Assembly (NCBI RefSeq): GCF_016598615.1
Contig: NZ_CP066831.1
Span: 2,542,001 to 2,606,000, forward strand
Source of the DNA: Streptomyces liliifuscus
Lineage (GTDB): Bacteria; Actinomycetota; Actinomycetes; Streptomycetales; Streptomycetaceae
Length of the DNA stretch: 64,000 nt
Direction: 5' to 3'
Of this stretch, positions 24,769 through 32,976 are shown one piece after another; position 1 is the stretch's first letter; the number at the start of each line of letters is the position of its first letter. The notes under the pieces are model-generated. The model had not been told where the DNA came from. It made no database searches and saw only the letters and a list, made by a program, of their open reading frames with translations. The position numbers were made by a program, and so were the translations under genes.

Positions 24769-25782
24769 ATGCGCATCGGACTCATCGGGACGGGTCGAAT
24801 TGGTACATTTCACGCGACCGCCCTCAGCCGGCACCGCGAGGTCGGCGGCTCTCTCATCGTCACGGACGCGGACACCGCACGCGCCCGTAGGCTCGCGGAC
24901 CGCTTGGGCGCCACGGCGGCACCCGGTGTGGACGAGATCTTCACCTGGGGCGTGGACGCCGTGGTCATCACGGCCGCGACCTCAGCACACGGCGAACTGA
25001 TCGGTCGGGCAGCAAGGGCCGGGCTTCCGGTGTTCTGCGAGAAGCCGATCGCCCTCGACCTGAGGGACACGTTAACGGCGATCGCGGAGGTCGAGACTGC
25101 CGGAACGATCCTGCAGATGGGGTTCCAGCGGCGTTTCGACTCCGGGTACACGGCCGCGCGGGAGGCGGTGCGCTCCGGCTCGCTGGGGCGGCTGCACACC
25201 GTGCGCGCCATGACCTCCGACCAGTCCCCGCCGCCGGTCGCCTACCTGCCCCTGTCCGGCGGCCTGTACCGGGACACGCTGGTGCACGACTTCGACATGG
25301 TGCGCTGGGTGACGGGCCGCGAGGTCACCGAGGTGTGCGCGATGGGCTCGGACGCCGGGCCCTCGATGTTCCGCGACGCTGGCGACATCGACACGGCCGC
25401 GGCCGTCCTCACCCTGGACGACGGCACGCTCGCCTCCGCCACGGCGACCCGGCTCAACGGCGCAGGGTACGACGTGCGCATGGAGCTGGCCGGTGAGCTG
25501 GACCAGATCGGGGTCGGGCTCGACGACCGGACGCCGATCGCCTCCACGGAGCCGGCCGGGCCGCCTGCCGCGACCAAGCCGTGGACCGGGTTCCTTGAGC
25601 GGTTCGGGCCCGCGTACGAGGCGGAGCTGCATGCGTTCGTCGAGGTCGTGCGGGGGGAGCGGGCCAATCCTTGCGACGGGCGTGAGGCGTTGCAGGCGTT
25701 GCGGATTGCCGAGGCGTGCGAGTTGTCTCGGCGCGAGCGCCGCGTGGTGCGTCTTGGGGAGATCGCGGGGGCGCGGGACTGA
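24769..25782 (+). CDS. Gfo/Idh/MocA-family oxidoreductase (inositol dehydrogenase-like)
   Basis: A 337-residue NAD(P)-dependent sugar or inositol dehydrogenase. The Rossmann start is MRIGLIGTGRIG; the family signature CEKPIALD is near residue 90; the catalytic region has LVHDFDMVRW with the His-Asp pair. It is divergent from gntR and the sugar importer, so it probably oxidises the imported sugar or cyclitol; the similarity to myo-inositol 2-dehydrogenases fits. It has an in-frame TTA codon (Leu102, 25072-25074), rare in Streptomyces, so translation may depend on the bldA tRNA. An ATG at 24706 would overlap the operator and is rejected as start. Confidence 0.92.
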   Translation: MRIGLIGTGRIGTFHATALSRHREVGGSLIVTDADTARARRLADRLGATAAPGVDEIFTWGVDAVVITAATSAHGELIGRAARAGLPVFCEKPIALDLRDTLTAIAEVETAGTILQMGFQRRFDSGYTAAREAVRSGSLGRLHTVRAMTSDQSPPPVAYLPLSGGLYRDTLVHDFDMVRWVTGREVTEVCAMGSDAGPSMFRDAGDIDTAAAVLTLDDGTLASATATRLNGAGYDVRMELAGELDQIGVGLDDRTPIASTEPAGPPAATKPWTGFLERFGPAYEAELHAFVEVVRGERANPCDGREALQALRIAEACELSRRERRVVRLGEIAGARD

Positions 25783-25792
25783 GGGGTTTTCC

Positions 25793-26003
25793 TCGCCCCC
25801 GCCGCCCCTACCCATTCCCGTCCCTTACTCAGGGGCTCCGCCCCCGAACCCCCGCTCCTCAAACGCCGGAGGGGCTGAATACTTCGCGGCCCGGGCCGAC
25901 AACTTCAGCCCGTCCGGCGTTTGAGGACGAGGCCGTTCAGGCCGATACGGGGGTCTGGGGGCGGAGCCCCCAGGGATGGGACGGGTAAGGGCGGCGGGGG
26001 CGA
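25793..26003. repeat. Dispersed terminal-inverted-repeat element B, copy 1
   Basis: A 211-bp element bounded by TCGCCCCCGCCGCCCCTACC and its near-inverse. Inside are nested inverted arms: GGGGCTCCGCCCCC with GGGGGCGGAGCCCC, and CAAACGCCGGA with TCCGGCGTTTG. It begins ten bases after one stop codon and ends three bases before the facing stop of the P450 gene. Copies 2 and 3 lie at 32812 and 60102. Probably a terminator-like or MITE-like element. Confidence 0.8.
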
Positions 26004-26006
26004 GAA

Positions 26007-27194
26007 TCATCCCCATCGGAGCGGCAGGGTTCGTACCCCGCGCATCAGCATTCCCGGGAGCCAGTCGCCCGCCGGGCCGTCCAGGGCCAGGTCGGGGCAG
26101 CGGTCGAGCAAGGCGCGGAGTGCCACTCGGGCCTCCAGGCGGGCCAGCGGGGCGCCCAGGCAGTAGTGGATGCCGTGGCCGAAGGCGACGTGGCCACGGG
26201 CGTCGCGCCGGATGTCGAAGCGGTCGGGGGCCGGAAAACGGACCCCGTCGCGATCGGCCGCGGTGAGGCCGACCATCACCGCCTCCCCCGCCCCGACGGC
26301 CGTGCCGGCGATCGACAGCGGCTCCGCCGCGTACCGGAACGTCGCGTTCTCCACCGGCCCCTCGTACCGCAGCATCTCCTCCACCGCACCGTCGAGCAGC
26401 GTCATGTCGGCCCGCAGCGCGGCGAGTTGATCGGGATGGGTGAGCAGCGCGTGGACGCCCCCGGCGAGGAGGTTGACCGTCGTCTCGTGACCGGCGATGA
26501 GCAGCACGAACGCCATGCCGCGCAGTTCCTGCGGCGAGAGCCGGTCGCCGTCCTCGGCGGTCGTCCGGATGAGGCTGCTGAGCAGGTCGTCGGCGGGCCC
26601 GGCGCTCTGCTTGTACTCGATCAGGTCGTTGAGATACGCGGCGAGCTGGACGAACGCCTCGTACTCGCTCTCCCCGCTGGTCGGCGCGACGGCCTCCGAC
26701 GAGATCGCGCGGAACGCCGCCCGGTCGATCTCCGGCACCCCGAGCAGTTCGCAGATGACGGTGAGGGGCAGCGGGTAGGCGAAGGACTCCACGAAGTCGG
26801 CGCGGCCGCGCGGCAGCATCTCGTCGAGCAGGGTGTCCGTGATCTCCTGGACGCGCGGCCTGAGCTTCTCCACCCGGCGCCCGGTGAACTCACGGGCGAT
26901 CAGGGACCGCAGCCGTGTGTGCTGCGGCGGATCGGCGACGAGCAGGTACTTTCCGATCAGCTGCTCGTCGAGGAACGTCACGCCGATCTTCTGGCCGTCC
27001 TTGGCGAGGCGGGGGTCGGCGAGCGCGGCCCGTGCCTCTTCGTACCCGACGATCAGCCAGGTCTCGTGGTGCGCGTCGGGTGCCGGCAACCGCACCCGGT
27101 GGACCGGTCCGAGCGCGCGCAGTTCCGCGTACACCGGATGCGGGTCCTGCGTGAAAGCCGGCCCGTACTTCCCCAGATCGATCACGTCCGCCAT
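26007..27194 (-). CDS. Cytochrome P450 (CYP107-like)
   Basis: A 395-residue soluble bacterial P450 monooxygenase. It has the I-helix oxygen-binding motif AGHETT, the K-helix EEMLR, and the heme loop FGHGIHYCLGAPLAR with Cys345 as iron ligand. Overall pattern (PHPVYAELR, VADPPQHTRLR) resembles the CYP107 group, which hydroxylates macrolides, steroids and other xenobiotics. No ferredoxin gene is adjacent. It follows the response-regulator gene by 41 bases, so it is probably cotranscribed with the two-component system. Its substrate is not evident. Confidence 0.94.
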   Translation of the reverse strand: MADVIDLGKYGPAFTQDPHPVYAELRALGPVHRVRLPAPDAHHETWLIVGYEEARAALADPRLAKDGQKIGVTFLDEQLIGKYLLVADPPQHTRLRSLIAREFTGRRVEKLRPRVQEITDTLLDEMLPRGRADFVESFAYPLPLTVICELLGVPEIDRAAFRAISSEAVAPTSGESEYEAFVQLAAYLNDLIEYKQSAGPADDLLSSLIRTTAEDGDRLSPQELRGMAFVLLIAGHETTVNLLAGGVHALLTHPDQLAALRADMTLLDGAVEEMLRYEGPVENATFRYAAEPLSIAGTAVGAGEAVMVGLTAADRDGVRFPAPDRFDIRRDARGHVAFGHGIHYCLGAPLARLEARVALRALLDRCPDLALDGPAGDWLPGMLMRGVRTLPLRWG

Positions 27195-27235
27195 GTGCTT
27201 CCCCCTCCGTCCACTCCAACGCCCACGGCCGACGG

Positions 27236-27907
27236 CTAGTGCCCGTCCTCCTCCAGGAGTCCGGCGTCGTACGTCAACAGGGCGATCTGCACACGGTTGT
27301 TGAGGTCGAGCTTGGCGAGGATGCGGGAGACGTGCGTCTTGACGGTGGCGACACTCATGAACAGTTCGGTCCCGATCTCGGCGTTCGAACGGCCCTGGCC
27401 GACGGCGACGGCGACCTCGCGCTCACGGTCGTTGAGCGTGGCGACGCGCGTACGGGCACTCGTGCGCCGGATGTCGGCCGAGGTGCCCGCGGCGTGGGCC
27501 ATCAACTGCCGGGTCACGATGGGCGAGAGCACGGGATCGCCGGCCGCGACCCGGCGTACCGCGTCGATGATCTCCGCGGGCGGGGTGTCCTTGAGGACGA
27601 AGCCGGCCGCTCCCGCGCGCAGCGCCCGCAACACCTGCTCGTCGGCGTGAAAGGTGGTCAGGACGATGATCTGCGGGGCGTCCTTGCGGCTCCTGAGCCG
27701 TTCGGTGGCCGCGAGACCGTCCACCGTCGGCATACGGATGTCCATGAGGACGACGTCCGGACGTGTGCGGTCGACCAGCGCCTCGACCTCGCTGCCGTCG
27801 GCGGCCTCGCCCACGATCTCGAGGTCGCCGGCGCCGCCCATCATGAAGGAGAGGCCGGCCCTGACCAGTGGGTCGTCGTCGACGAGAAGCAGACGGATCG
27901 GAGTCAT
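27236..27907 (-). CDS. NarL/LuxR-type response regulator
   Basis: A 223-residue two-component response regulator. The receiver domain has the acidic pair VDDDP and the phosphoacceptor Asp56 (LMDIRMP); the C-terminal LuxR helix-turn-helix has LNDREREVAVAVGQG, NAEIGTELFMS and ATVKTHVSRIL. ATG at 27907 gives the standard start (MTPIRLLLVDDDP). It lies 129 bases after the histidine-kinase gene and just before the P450, so it is the partner of that kinase. Its targets are unknown. Confidence 0.94.
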   Translation of the reverse strand: MTPIRLLLVDDDPLVRAGLSFMMGGAGDLEIVGEAADGSEVEALVDRTRPDVVLMDIRMPTVDGLAATERLRSRKDAPQIIVLTTFHADEQVLRALRAGAAGFVLKDTPPAEIIDAVRRVAAGDPVLSPIVTRQLMAHAAGTSADIRRTSARTRVATLNDREREVAVAVGQGRSNAEIGTELFMSVATVKTHVSRILAKLDLNNRVQIALLTYDAGLLEEDGH

Positions 27908-28036
27908 GCGCTTACCGTAGTGACCCTTCTCCGCCCGACCTTCTGCTTTTCCCCGGCTCATCGGCGGAAGTGCCCCCTCACTCGGTCGTCGTGGCCGCGC
28001 GCCCGGCTCACGCTCCGGCGCGGACCGTGAGCGTGC

Positions 28037-29293
28037 TCAGCCCCAGGGCAGCCACGCGCTCACCCGGAAGCCGCCGTCCTCCCCGGGCCCGTGCTCGAAG
28101 TGCCCGCCCGCGAGCGTGGCCCGTTCGGTGAGGCCGATGAGCCCCTGCCCGGAACCGGGGACATGCGGCACGTCGCCGGGCGGCGGCGGGTTGTGTACGG
28201 AGATGGTGAGACCGTCGCCCGGCGCCCCGGTCACCGTGACCGTGACCTCCGCGCCCGGGGCGTGCTTGCGGGCGTTGGTCAGGCCCTCCTGGGCGATGCG
28301 GTAGGCGGTGCGGCCGACCGAGGCGGGGACCGTGCCGGCGTCCGTGACGTGGTTGTCCAGCGTGACCTTCATCCCGGCCTCACGGCTCTCGGAGACCAGT
28401 CCCTCCAATGCCCCGAGGGTCGGCTGGGGCCGCCCGGACTCCTCCGGGCCGTCGCCGGAGGCCCGCAGTACGCCGATGATCTCCCGCAGATCCTGCAGGG
28501 CCTCGTGCGCACTCTCCCGGATCACCCCGGCGGCCCGCGCCACCTCGACCTGGGGGGCGTCCGGACGGAACTCGAGCGCCCCGGCGTGCACGCTGAGCAG
28601 GGTCAGCCGATGGGCCAGGACGTCGTGCATCTCGCGCGCGATCGCCTCCCGGGCCAGCCGCTGGGCCTGCTCGGCCCGCAGCGCCGACTCGGTCTCGGCC
28701 CGCCGCGCCCGGTCCCGCAGGCTCAGCATGAGCTGACGCTTGGAACGCGCGAGCGTGCCCCAGCCGACCACCGTGGCGGTCAGCAGCCAGCCGAGGGCGA
28801 CGATCAGAACGTACGGGACCTCGGGATCGGGGCGCAGCCAGTAGAAGAGGGGAAGCAGTGCCGCGGAGGCGCCGCCCGTCCAGGCCGCGTACTTGAAGGG
28901 CCGGTGCACGGCGACCGTGAACAGGGCGACCAGGCCCGCGCCGCCCGCGGTGTTCGAGATGAAGCAGACCGGGACCATCGCCACGGCCAGACCGACCGGC
29001 CAGCGCCGCCGGAGCCAGACCGCCGCGCAGGCGAGCGCGCCGAGCCACTGGTCCACGGCTTGCAGGGCGTACGGGATGTCGGTGTTCCCGGACATCTCGT
29101 CCGCGCCGATCAGCCCCACCGTGACGGCGATCAGGAAGCAGGCGAAGTCGACGAGCCAGTCGCGCGCGGTGCGCTTGGGACGCCCCTTGCGGCCGGACTG
29201 GTCGGGGTCGAGTTCGGCGGTGACCGCCGACGGCAGAAACCACCGGCGCCCTGGGACGGGCGGGGGCTTCGGCAGTGGCGCGGTATCACTCAC
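28037..29293 (-). CDS. NarL-type sensor histidine kinase
   Basis: A 418-residue membrane sensor kinase. After a Pro-rich start it has several membrane helices (about residues 48-165) with no large external domain, so the signal is probably sensed in the membrane. The HisKA_3 box REMHDVLAHRL has His223 as phosphorylation site; the ATPase region has NARKHAPG and GSGQGLIGLTER. GTG at 29293 (VSDTAPLPK) is chosen; an upstream ATG at 29335 would add 14 non-conserved residues. It precedes its cognate regulator on the minus strand. Confidence 0.9.
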   Translation of the reverse strand: MSDTAPLPKPPPVPGRRWFLPSAVTAELDPDQSGRKGRPKRTARDWLVDFACFLIAVTVGLIGADEMSGNTDIPYALQAVDQWLGALACAAVWLRRRWPVGLAVAMVPVCFISNTAGGAGLVALFTVAVHRPFKYAAWTGGASAALLPLFYWLRPDPEVPYVLIVALGWLLTATVVGWGTLARSKRQLMLSLRDRARRAETESALRAEQAQRLAREAIAREMHDVLAHRLTLLSVHAGALEFRPDAPQVEVARAAGVIRESAHEALQDLREIIGVLRASGDGPEESGRPQPTLGALEGLVSESREAGMKVTLDNHVTDAGTVPASVGRTAYRIAQEGLTNARKHAPGAEVTVTVTGAPGDGLTISVHNPPPPGDVPHVPGSGQGLIGLTERATLAGGHFEHGPGEDGGFRVSAWLPWG

Positions 29294-29472
29294 AGTCGAC
29301 AAATCTACGCATCGTTGTCCGTTCGCACCGCCCATGCTCCCCGATCACCGACCAAAGTCGTCGCGGGACAGACTTTGGACGCAACCGCGGCGAACCGGCC
29401 GGGGACTTCCGTCGGGCGTACCTCGCCCCGCGGCCGATGATCGTGGGGGGGCCGCGGGGCGAGGATCCTTGT

Positions 29473-29676
29473 ATGAAGCAGGCGCTGGAGTTTCTCGGTG
29501 TGGTCGCCCTCATTCAGGGCGTGGCGGGCCTGGTGTACGAGTTCACCGGCCGACTGCGCGGCTGGGGCCTCGTACAACGCCTCGACTTCCTCGACGGCCG
29601 CGAGATCTACGGGAGCGTCGCACTGCTCGTGCTGGCGTTCGCGCTGTTCGCGGCTGCCGAGAGCCGGAAGCCCTGA
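29473..29676 (+). CDS. Small two-helix membrane protein
   Basis: A 67-residue protein with two hydrophobic helices (LEFLGVVALIQGVAGLVYEF and IYGSVALLVLAFALFAAA) joined by a charged loop (RLRGWGLVQRLDFLDGRE). GAGGA lies eight bases before the ATG. It is divergent from the sensor kinase and convergent with the ribonuclease gene. Not known to me by name; the good ribosome binding site and clean helices support a real gene. Confidence 0.72.
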   Translation: MKQALEFLGVVALIQGVAGLVYEFTGRLRGWGLVQRLDFLDGREIYGSVALLVLAFALFAAAESRKP

Positions 29677-29684
29677 CGAGCAGG

Positions 29685-29717
29685 GACCGGGCTTCCGGCG
29701 AACGGCCCGTCCCGGTC
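29685..29717. terminator. Weak hairpin between convergent genes
   Basis: GACCGGG (29685-29691) pairs with CCCGGTC (29711-29717); the distal arm touches the ribonuclease stop codon. Seven base pairs with a 19-base loop. Confidence 0.3.
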
Positions 29718-30108
29718 AGCAGCTGTAGTTGACCAGCTTGAACGAGGCGTAGTGGTCGGAGGTGTAGTAGTCCTCCTGGCTCCTGTTCCCGGTGACGATC
29801 CGACGCGCACCGCGCGTGGACGAACCGGGCGTGATCACCGTGTACTCGTGGTAGTAGCCGGTGCTCTGCGAGGGCAGGATGCCTTCCCTGTTCTGGAAGA
29901 CGCTGCCGTCCTGGGAGTAGGGGTAGGGGCCGCCCTGCTCGATGAGGTCGAGCGTGTCGTGCGCCTGGGACGGCAGCGAGCCGTAGCAGATGCTGCCGAC
30001 GGCGGTCACCGCCGCGTTCGCGGGAACCGTGGCGGAGCCGCCGATGAGCAGGGCGGAGGTGAGGGCGACCAGCGCGCCGATGCGAGTGGTGCGTGGGGGG
30101 AATCTCAT
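29716..30108 (-). CDS. Secreted guanyl-specific ribonuclease (RNase Sa family)
   Basis: An exported RNase of the barnase/RNase Sa family that cuts RNA after guanosine. The 130-residue precursor has a signal peptide ending at PANAA; the mature part of about 97 residues matches RNase Sa nearly position for position. Catalytic Glu88 (YHEYTV), Arg103 and His119 (SDHYASF) correspond to Glu54, Arg69 and His85 of RNase Sa; Cys41 and Cys130 correspond to its single disulfide. No barstar-like inhibitor gene is adjacent. Start ATG 30108 is taken; ATG 30120 is possible. On the minus strand, two TTGACA hexamers lie about 30 bases upstream. Confidence 0.94.
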   Translation of the reverse strand: MRFPPRTTRIGALVALTSALLIGGSATVPANAAVTAVGSICYGSLPSQAHDTLDLIEQGGPYPYSQDGSVFQNREGILPSQSTGYYHEYTVITPGSSTRGARRIVTGNRSQEDYYTSDHYASFKLVNYSC

Positions 30109-30238
30109 GCCCTCTAGCATGACGCGCGTAGACCATGGCATGTCAATGTCAAGGACGGTGATTTCGTCCCGCAAGTCGCATGAGTTTTCCGGGAGTTAAC
30201 CTGCGACACGAGCCCCCCGCACGGGAGCGCCCCGGCCG

Positions 30239-30868
30239 CTACGCGCTCCCCTCCGGCAGCTCGTACGTGCCGTATTCGGGGCGTCCTGCCAGGTCGTACG
30301 AGTGGATGGCGACGCCCTTGCTCGTGAGCCGCGCGTCGGTGTGCCGGAACGCGGTCGGCACGGCGCCCTCGGCGAAGAGTCGGCGGCCCGTGCCGAGTAC
30401 GACCGGGAAGGACAGCAGGTGCATGGTGTCGACGAGGTCGAGCGCGAGGAGGGACTGGGCGAGGGCGGCGCTGCCGTGGACCTGGAGCTCGCCCCCGGTG
30501 TTCTCCTTGATCGCGGTGACCTCCTTGGCGAGATCGCCGCTGATCACCGTCGTACCGGCCCACTCGGGCCGCGTGATGCTCGACGAGGCGACGTACTTCG
30601 GCAGGGAGTTGAGCTTCCCCGCGACCGGGTCGGCCGGGTCGGTCACCTTCGGCCAGAACCCGGCGAAGATCTCGTACGTGTGGCGGCCCAGCAGGAAGGC
30701 GCCCGCACGGCCGAAGACCTCGGTGATGAACTGCCCGAAGTCCTCGTCGTCGTACGGGTAACTCCAGCCGCCGTGCTCGAACCCGTCACGACGGTCCTCG
30801 TCCCGGCCGCCCGGGGCCTGATGGACGCCGTCGAGGGTGATGAAGGACGTGAGGGTCAGCTTGCCCAT
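30239..30868 (-). CDS. Dihydrofolate-reductase-like (RibD C-terminal) protein
   Basis: A 209-residue NADPH-dependent reductase-fold protein of the RibD C-terminal family. Visible features are the start GKLTLTSFITLDGV, the nucleotide-binding LLGRHTYEIF, LPKYVASSS, a GGELQVHGSA glycine loop, and a late VVLGTGRRLF motif. Proteins of this family occur singly in actinobacteria and the substrate is usually unknown. It is monocistronic, 130 bases upstream of the ribonuclease on the same strand. Cytoplasmic. Confidence 0.9.
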   Translation of the reverse strand: MGKLTLTSFITLDGVHQAPGGRDEDRRDGFEHGGWSYPYDDEDFGQFITEVFGRAGAFLLGRHTYEIFAGFWPKVTDPADPVAGKLNSLPKYVASSSITRPEWAGTTVISGDLAKEVTAIKENTGGELQVHGSAALAQSLLALDLVDTMHLLSFPVVLGTGRRLFAEGAVPTAFRHTDARLTSKGVAIHSYDLAGRPEYGTYELPEGSA

Positions 30869-31000
30869 GACGTGCCTTCTTCCGAAGCGGGGTGTCCTGT
30901 CATCAGCTCAGACCGTCCGGGGACCCGCAACTCATCGGTCGCCCGATGATCAATCCGACCCACCCGCGCGTCTCCGGATCCGGCCCGCGCGCGTCCGGGT

Positions 31001-31834
31001 CTATCCCGCGTTCGTCGAGAACAGGCCGCCCGTCGGGCCCTGCTTGTCGCCGCCCTGGGCCTTTCTGAGGGCGTTGGCCAGGCTTTCGATGGTGAGCGAC
31101 TGAAGGATCACGCGGCCGTTGCCCTCCAGGGTGGCGAGGGAGAGACCCTCGCCTCCGAAGACGGCGTTCATCACGCCCTGCCGGTTGAGTCCGCCGACGC
31201 GCTGCACCCCGTACTGGATGCCCTCCTCGAAGGCGACGACACAGCCCGTGTCCACGTCGACGCGGCCGCCGAAGTCGGCCGGGTTCAGGTCGATGAAGTT
31301 GCCCGCGCCCGCGATGATCACGGTGCCCCGGCCGGTGAACTTCTCCAGGACGAAGCCCTCGCCGCCGCTGCGGCCGGTCCTGCCGCCCTGGAAGGCGATG
31401 CCGAAGTCGACGGTGGACTCGGCCGCGACGAAGGCGTCCTTCTCTGCGAACCACGCGCGCGTGCCGTCCAGCTCCAGGGCCCGCATCTCACCCGGCAGCA
31501 CGCCCGCGAAGCCGACGGTGCCCTCGCCGTCGGTCGACGTGAAGTACTGGAACGCCAGCGACTCGCCCGCGAGCGCGCGCTGGCCGACCTGCATGGCCGT
31601 GCCCATGGCCTGCCGCAGCATTCCGCCCATGCCGCCGCCCGCGCCGGTGGCGCCGTCCGCACCGCCCTGGGGTCGGCCGCCGGCGCCCGAAGGGCCGGAG
31701 AGCCGTGTCTCCATGGTCACGTTCGCCGTCTTGAACAGGAACTTTCCCGCCTCGCAGTACACCGTCTGACCGGGCTGCAGGCTGACGACCGCCATCTGCA
31801 TGGCGTTGCCGACGATTTCTTGCTGAAGAGTCAC
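31001..31834 (-). CDS. AIM24/TIGR00266-family protein
   Basis: A 277-residue beta-rich protein of the AIM24 family, with LQPGQTVYCEAGKFLF, a Gly-rich loop (about 46-75), LPGEMRALEL, and the repeated strands GRGTVIIAGAGNF and DTGCVVAFEEGIQYGV. Members form beta-solenoid-like folds and are widespread in Streptomyces; their role is unclear. The GTG start has no ribosome binding site, but overlaps the end of a Pro-rich upstream frame (GTGA) that I do not accept as a gene. It is divergent from an SDR gene. No signal peptide. Confidence 0.88.
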   Translation of the reverse strand: MTLQQEIVGNAMQMAVVSLQPGQTVYCEAGKFLFKTANVTMETRLSGPSGAGGRPQGGADGATGAGGGMGGMLRQAMGTAMQVGQRALAGESLAFQYFTSTDGEGTVGFAGVLPGEMRALELDGTRAWFAEKDAFVAAESTVDFGIAFQGGRTGRSGGEGFVLEKFTGRGTVIIAGAGNFIDLNPADFGGRVDVDTGCVVAFEEGIQYGVQRVGGLNRQGVMNAVFGGEGLSLATLEGNGRVILQSLTIESLANALRKAQGGDKQGPTGGLFSTNAG

Positions 31835-32041
31835 GAGGGGAGAACGCTTGAAGTGGAGGGGAGTGTTCCGGGCGCCGTCCGCATGGGTGACGTGGCGGCC
31901 GGGGGCGGGGGCTCGTCCGGGTACGCGCCCGGGGGCTCGTCCGGGGGCGGGTGGTGTCGCGGTTCGGCTCCGCTCGGCTCGGGTGACCTCGGTGTCCGTT
32001 CGCCGCCAGCACTTCGTCTGCCCGGCCGCTGGGATGGACCC

Positions 32042-32791
32042 ATGACCTCACAAGCAACCATGAACGGAACAGTGGCCCTGGTGACCGGCGGCAGCCGCGG
32101 GATCGGCGCCGCGACCGCCGTGCGGCTCGCCCGGGAGGGTGCGGATGTCGCCCTGACCTATGTACGCGACAAGGAGGCCGCCTGCGACGTCGTGGACCGG
32201 ATCCGGGCGCTGGGGCGGCGGGCGCTCGCCCTCCGCGCGGACTCCGCCGACGCCGAGGAGGCCGCCGGTGCCGTGGAGCGCGCGGTGGCGGGGCTCGGGC
32301 GTCTCGACGTCCTCGTCAACAACGCGGGGGTCGGGCTGCTCGGGCCCCTCGACAGCCTCTCCCTCGCGGACGTCGACCGGGTCCTCGCCGTGAACGTGCG
32401 CGGTGTCTTCCTCGCCTCCCAGGCGGCGGCCTCGCGTATGGAGCGGGGCGGGCGGATCATCACGATCGGTACGTGCATGACTCAGCGTGTGCCTGGGCCC
32501 GGTGGCACGTTGTACGCCACCGGGAAGTCTGCCCTTGTCGGGCTGACCAAGGCGTTGGCGCGGGAGTTGGGTGAGCGGGGGATCACTGCGAACATCGTGC
32601 ATCCCGGGCCGATCGATACGGATATGAATCCGGCGGATGGGCCGTATGCGGGGGGTCAGGCGGCGATGACCGCGGTGGGGCGGTTCGGGACGGTGGAGGA
32701 AGTCGCCTCCGCGGTGGCGTATCTGGCGGGGGCGGAGGCGTCGTACGTCACGGGGGCGGAGTTCTCCGTCGACGGGGGTCACGCCGCCTGA
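32042..32791 (+). CDS. Short-chain dehydrogenase/reductase
   Basis: A 249-residue classical SDR. It has the cofactor motif [12 protein letters not shown], the NNAG strand (VLVNNAGVG), and the active-site YATGK with Tyr and Lys. The position usually held by the catalytic Ser reads Thr or Cys (IGTCMTQ), a mild departure. The C-terminus [14 protein letters not shown] is typical of 3-oxoacyl-reductase-like members. ATG at 32042 or 32060 are both possible. It ends 20 bases before repeat B and is convergent with allantoicase. Substrate unknown. Confidence 0.9.
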   Translation: MTSQATMNGTVALVTGGSRGIGAATAVRLAREGADVALTYVRDKEAACDVVDRIRALGRRALALRADSADAEEAAGAVERAVAGLGRLDVLVNNAGVGLLGPLDSLSLADVDRVLAVNVRGVFLASQAAASRMERGGRIITIGTCMTQRVPGPGGTLYATGKSALVGLTKALARELGERGITANIVHPGPIDTDMNPADGPYAGGQAAMTAVGRFGTVEEVASAVAYLAGAEASYVTGAEFSVDGGHAA

Positions 32792-32811
32792 CTCCGGCGG
32801 GGCCGAGTTTT

Positions 32812-32963
32812 TCGCCCCCGCCGCCCCTACCCAATCCCGTCACTTCCTCAGGGGCTCCGCCCCCGAACCCCCGCTCCTCAAACGCCGGAGGGGCTGAGTT
32901 GTAGTGGGGGTCTGGGGGCGTCAGCCCCCAGGGGAAGGGAACGGGTAGGGGCGGCGGGGGCGA
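32812..32963. repeat. Dispersed element B, copy 2
   Basis: Shares the TCGCCCCCGCCGCCCCTACC left end, the GGGGCTCCGCCCCCGAACCC arm, the CAAACGCCGGAGGGGCTGA core and the GGGGCGGCGGGGGCGA right end with copy 1, but lacks the second inner arm (152 bp). It sits between the stop codons of convergent genes. Confidence 0.8.
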
Positions 32964-32976
32964 ACAACTCCCCTGC

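Noticed and set aside
31831..32061. Pro-rich minus-strand frame ending in a GTGA overlap with the AIM24 gene
   Set aside because: It overlaps the start of the divergent SDR gene, has mixed codon use at both ends, no ribosome binding site and no recognisable protein. The region is better read as a divergent promoter with GC-rich direct repeats (GGGGGCTCGTCCGGG twice).
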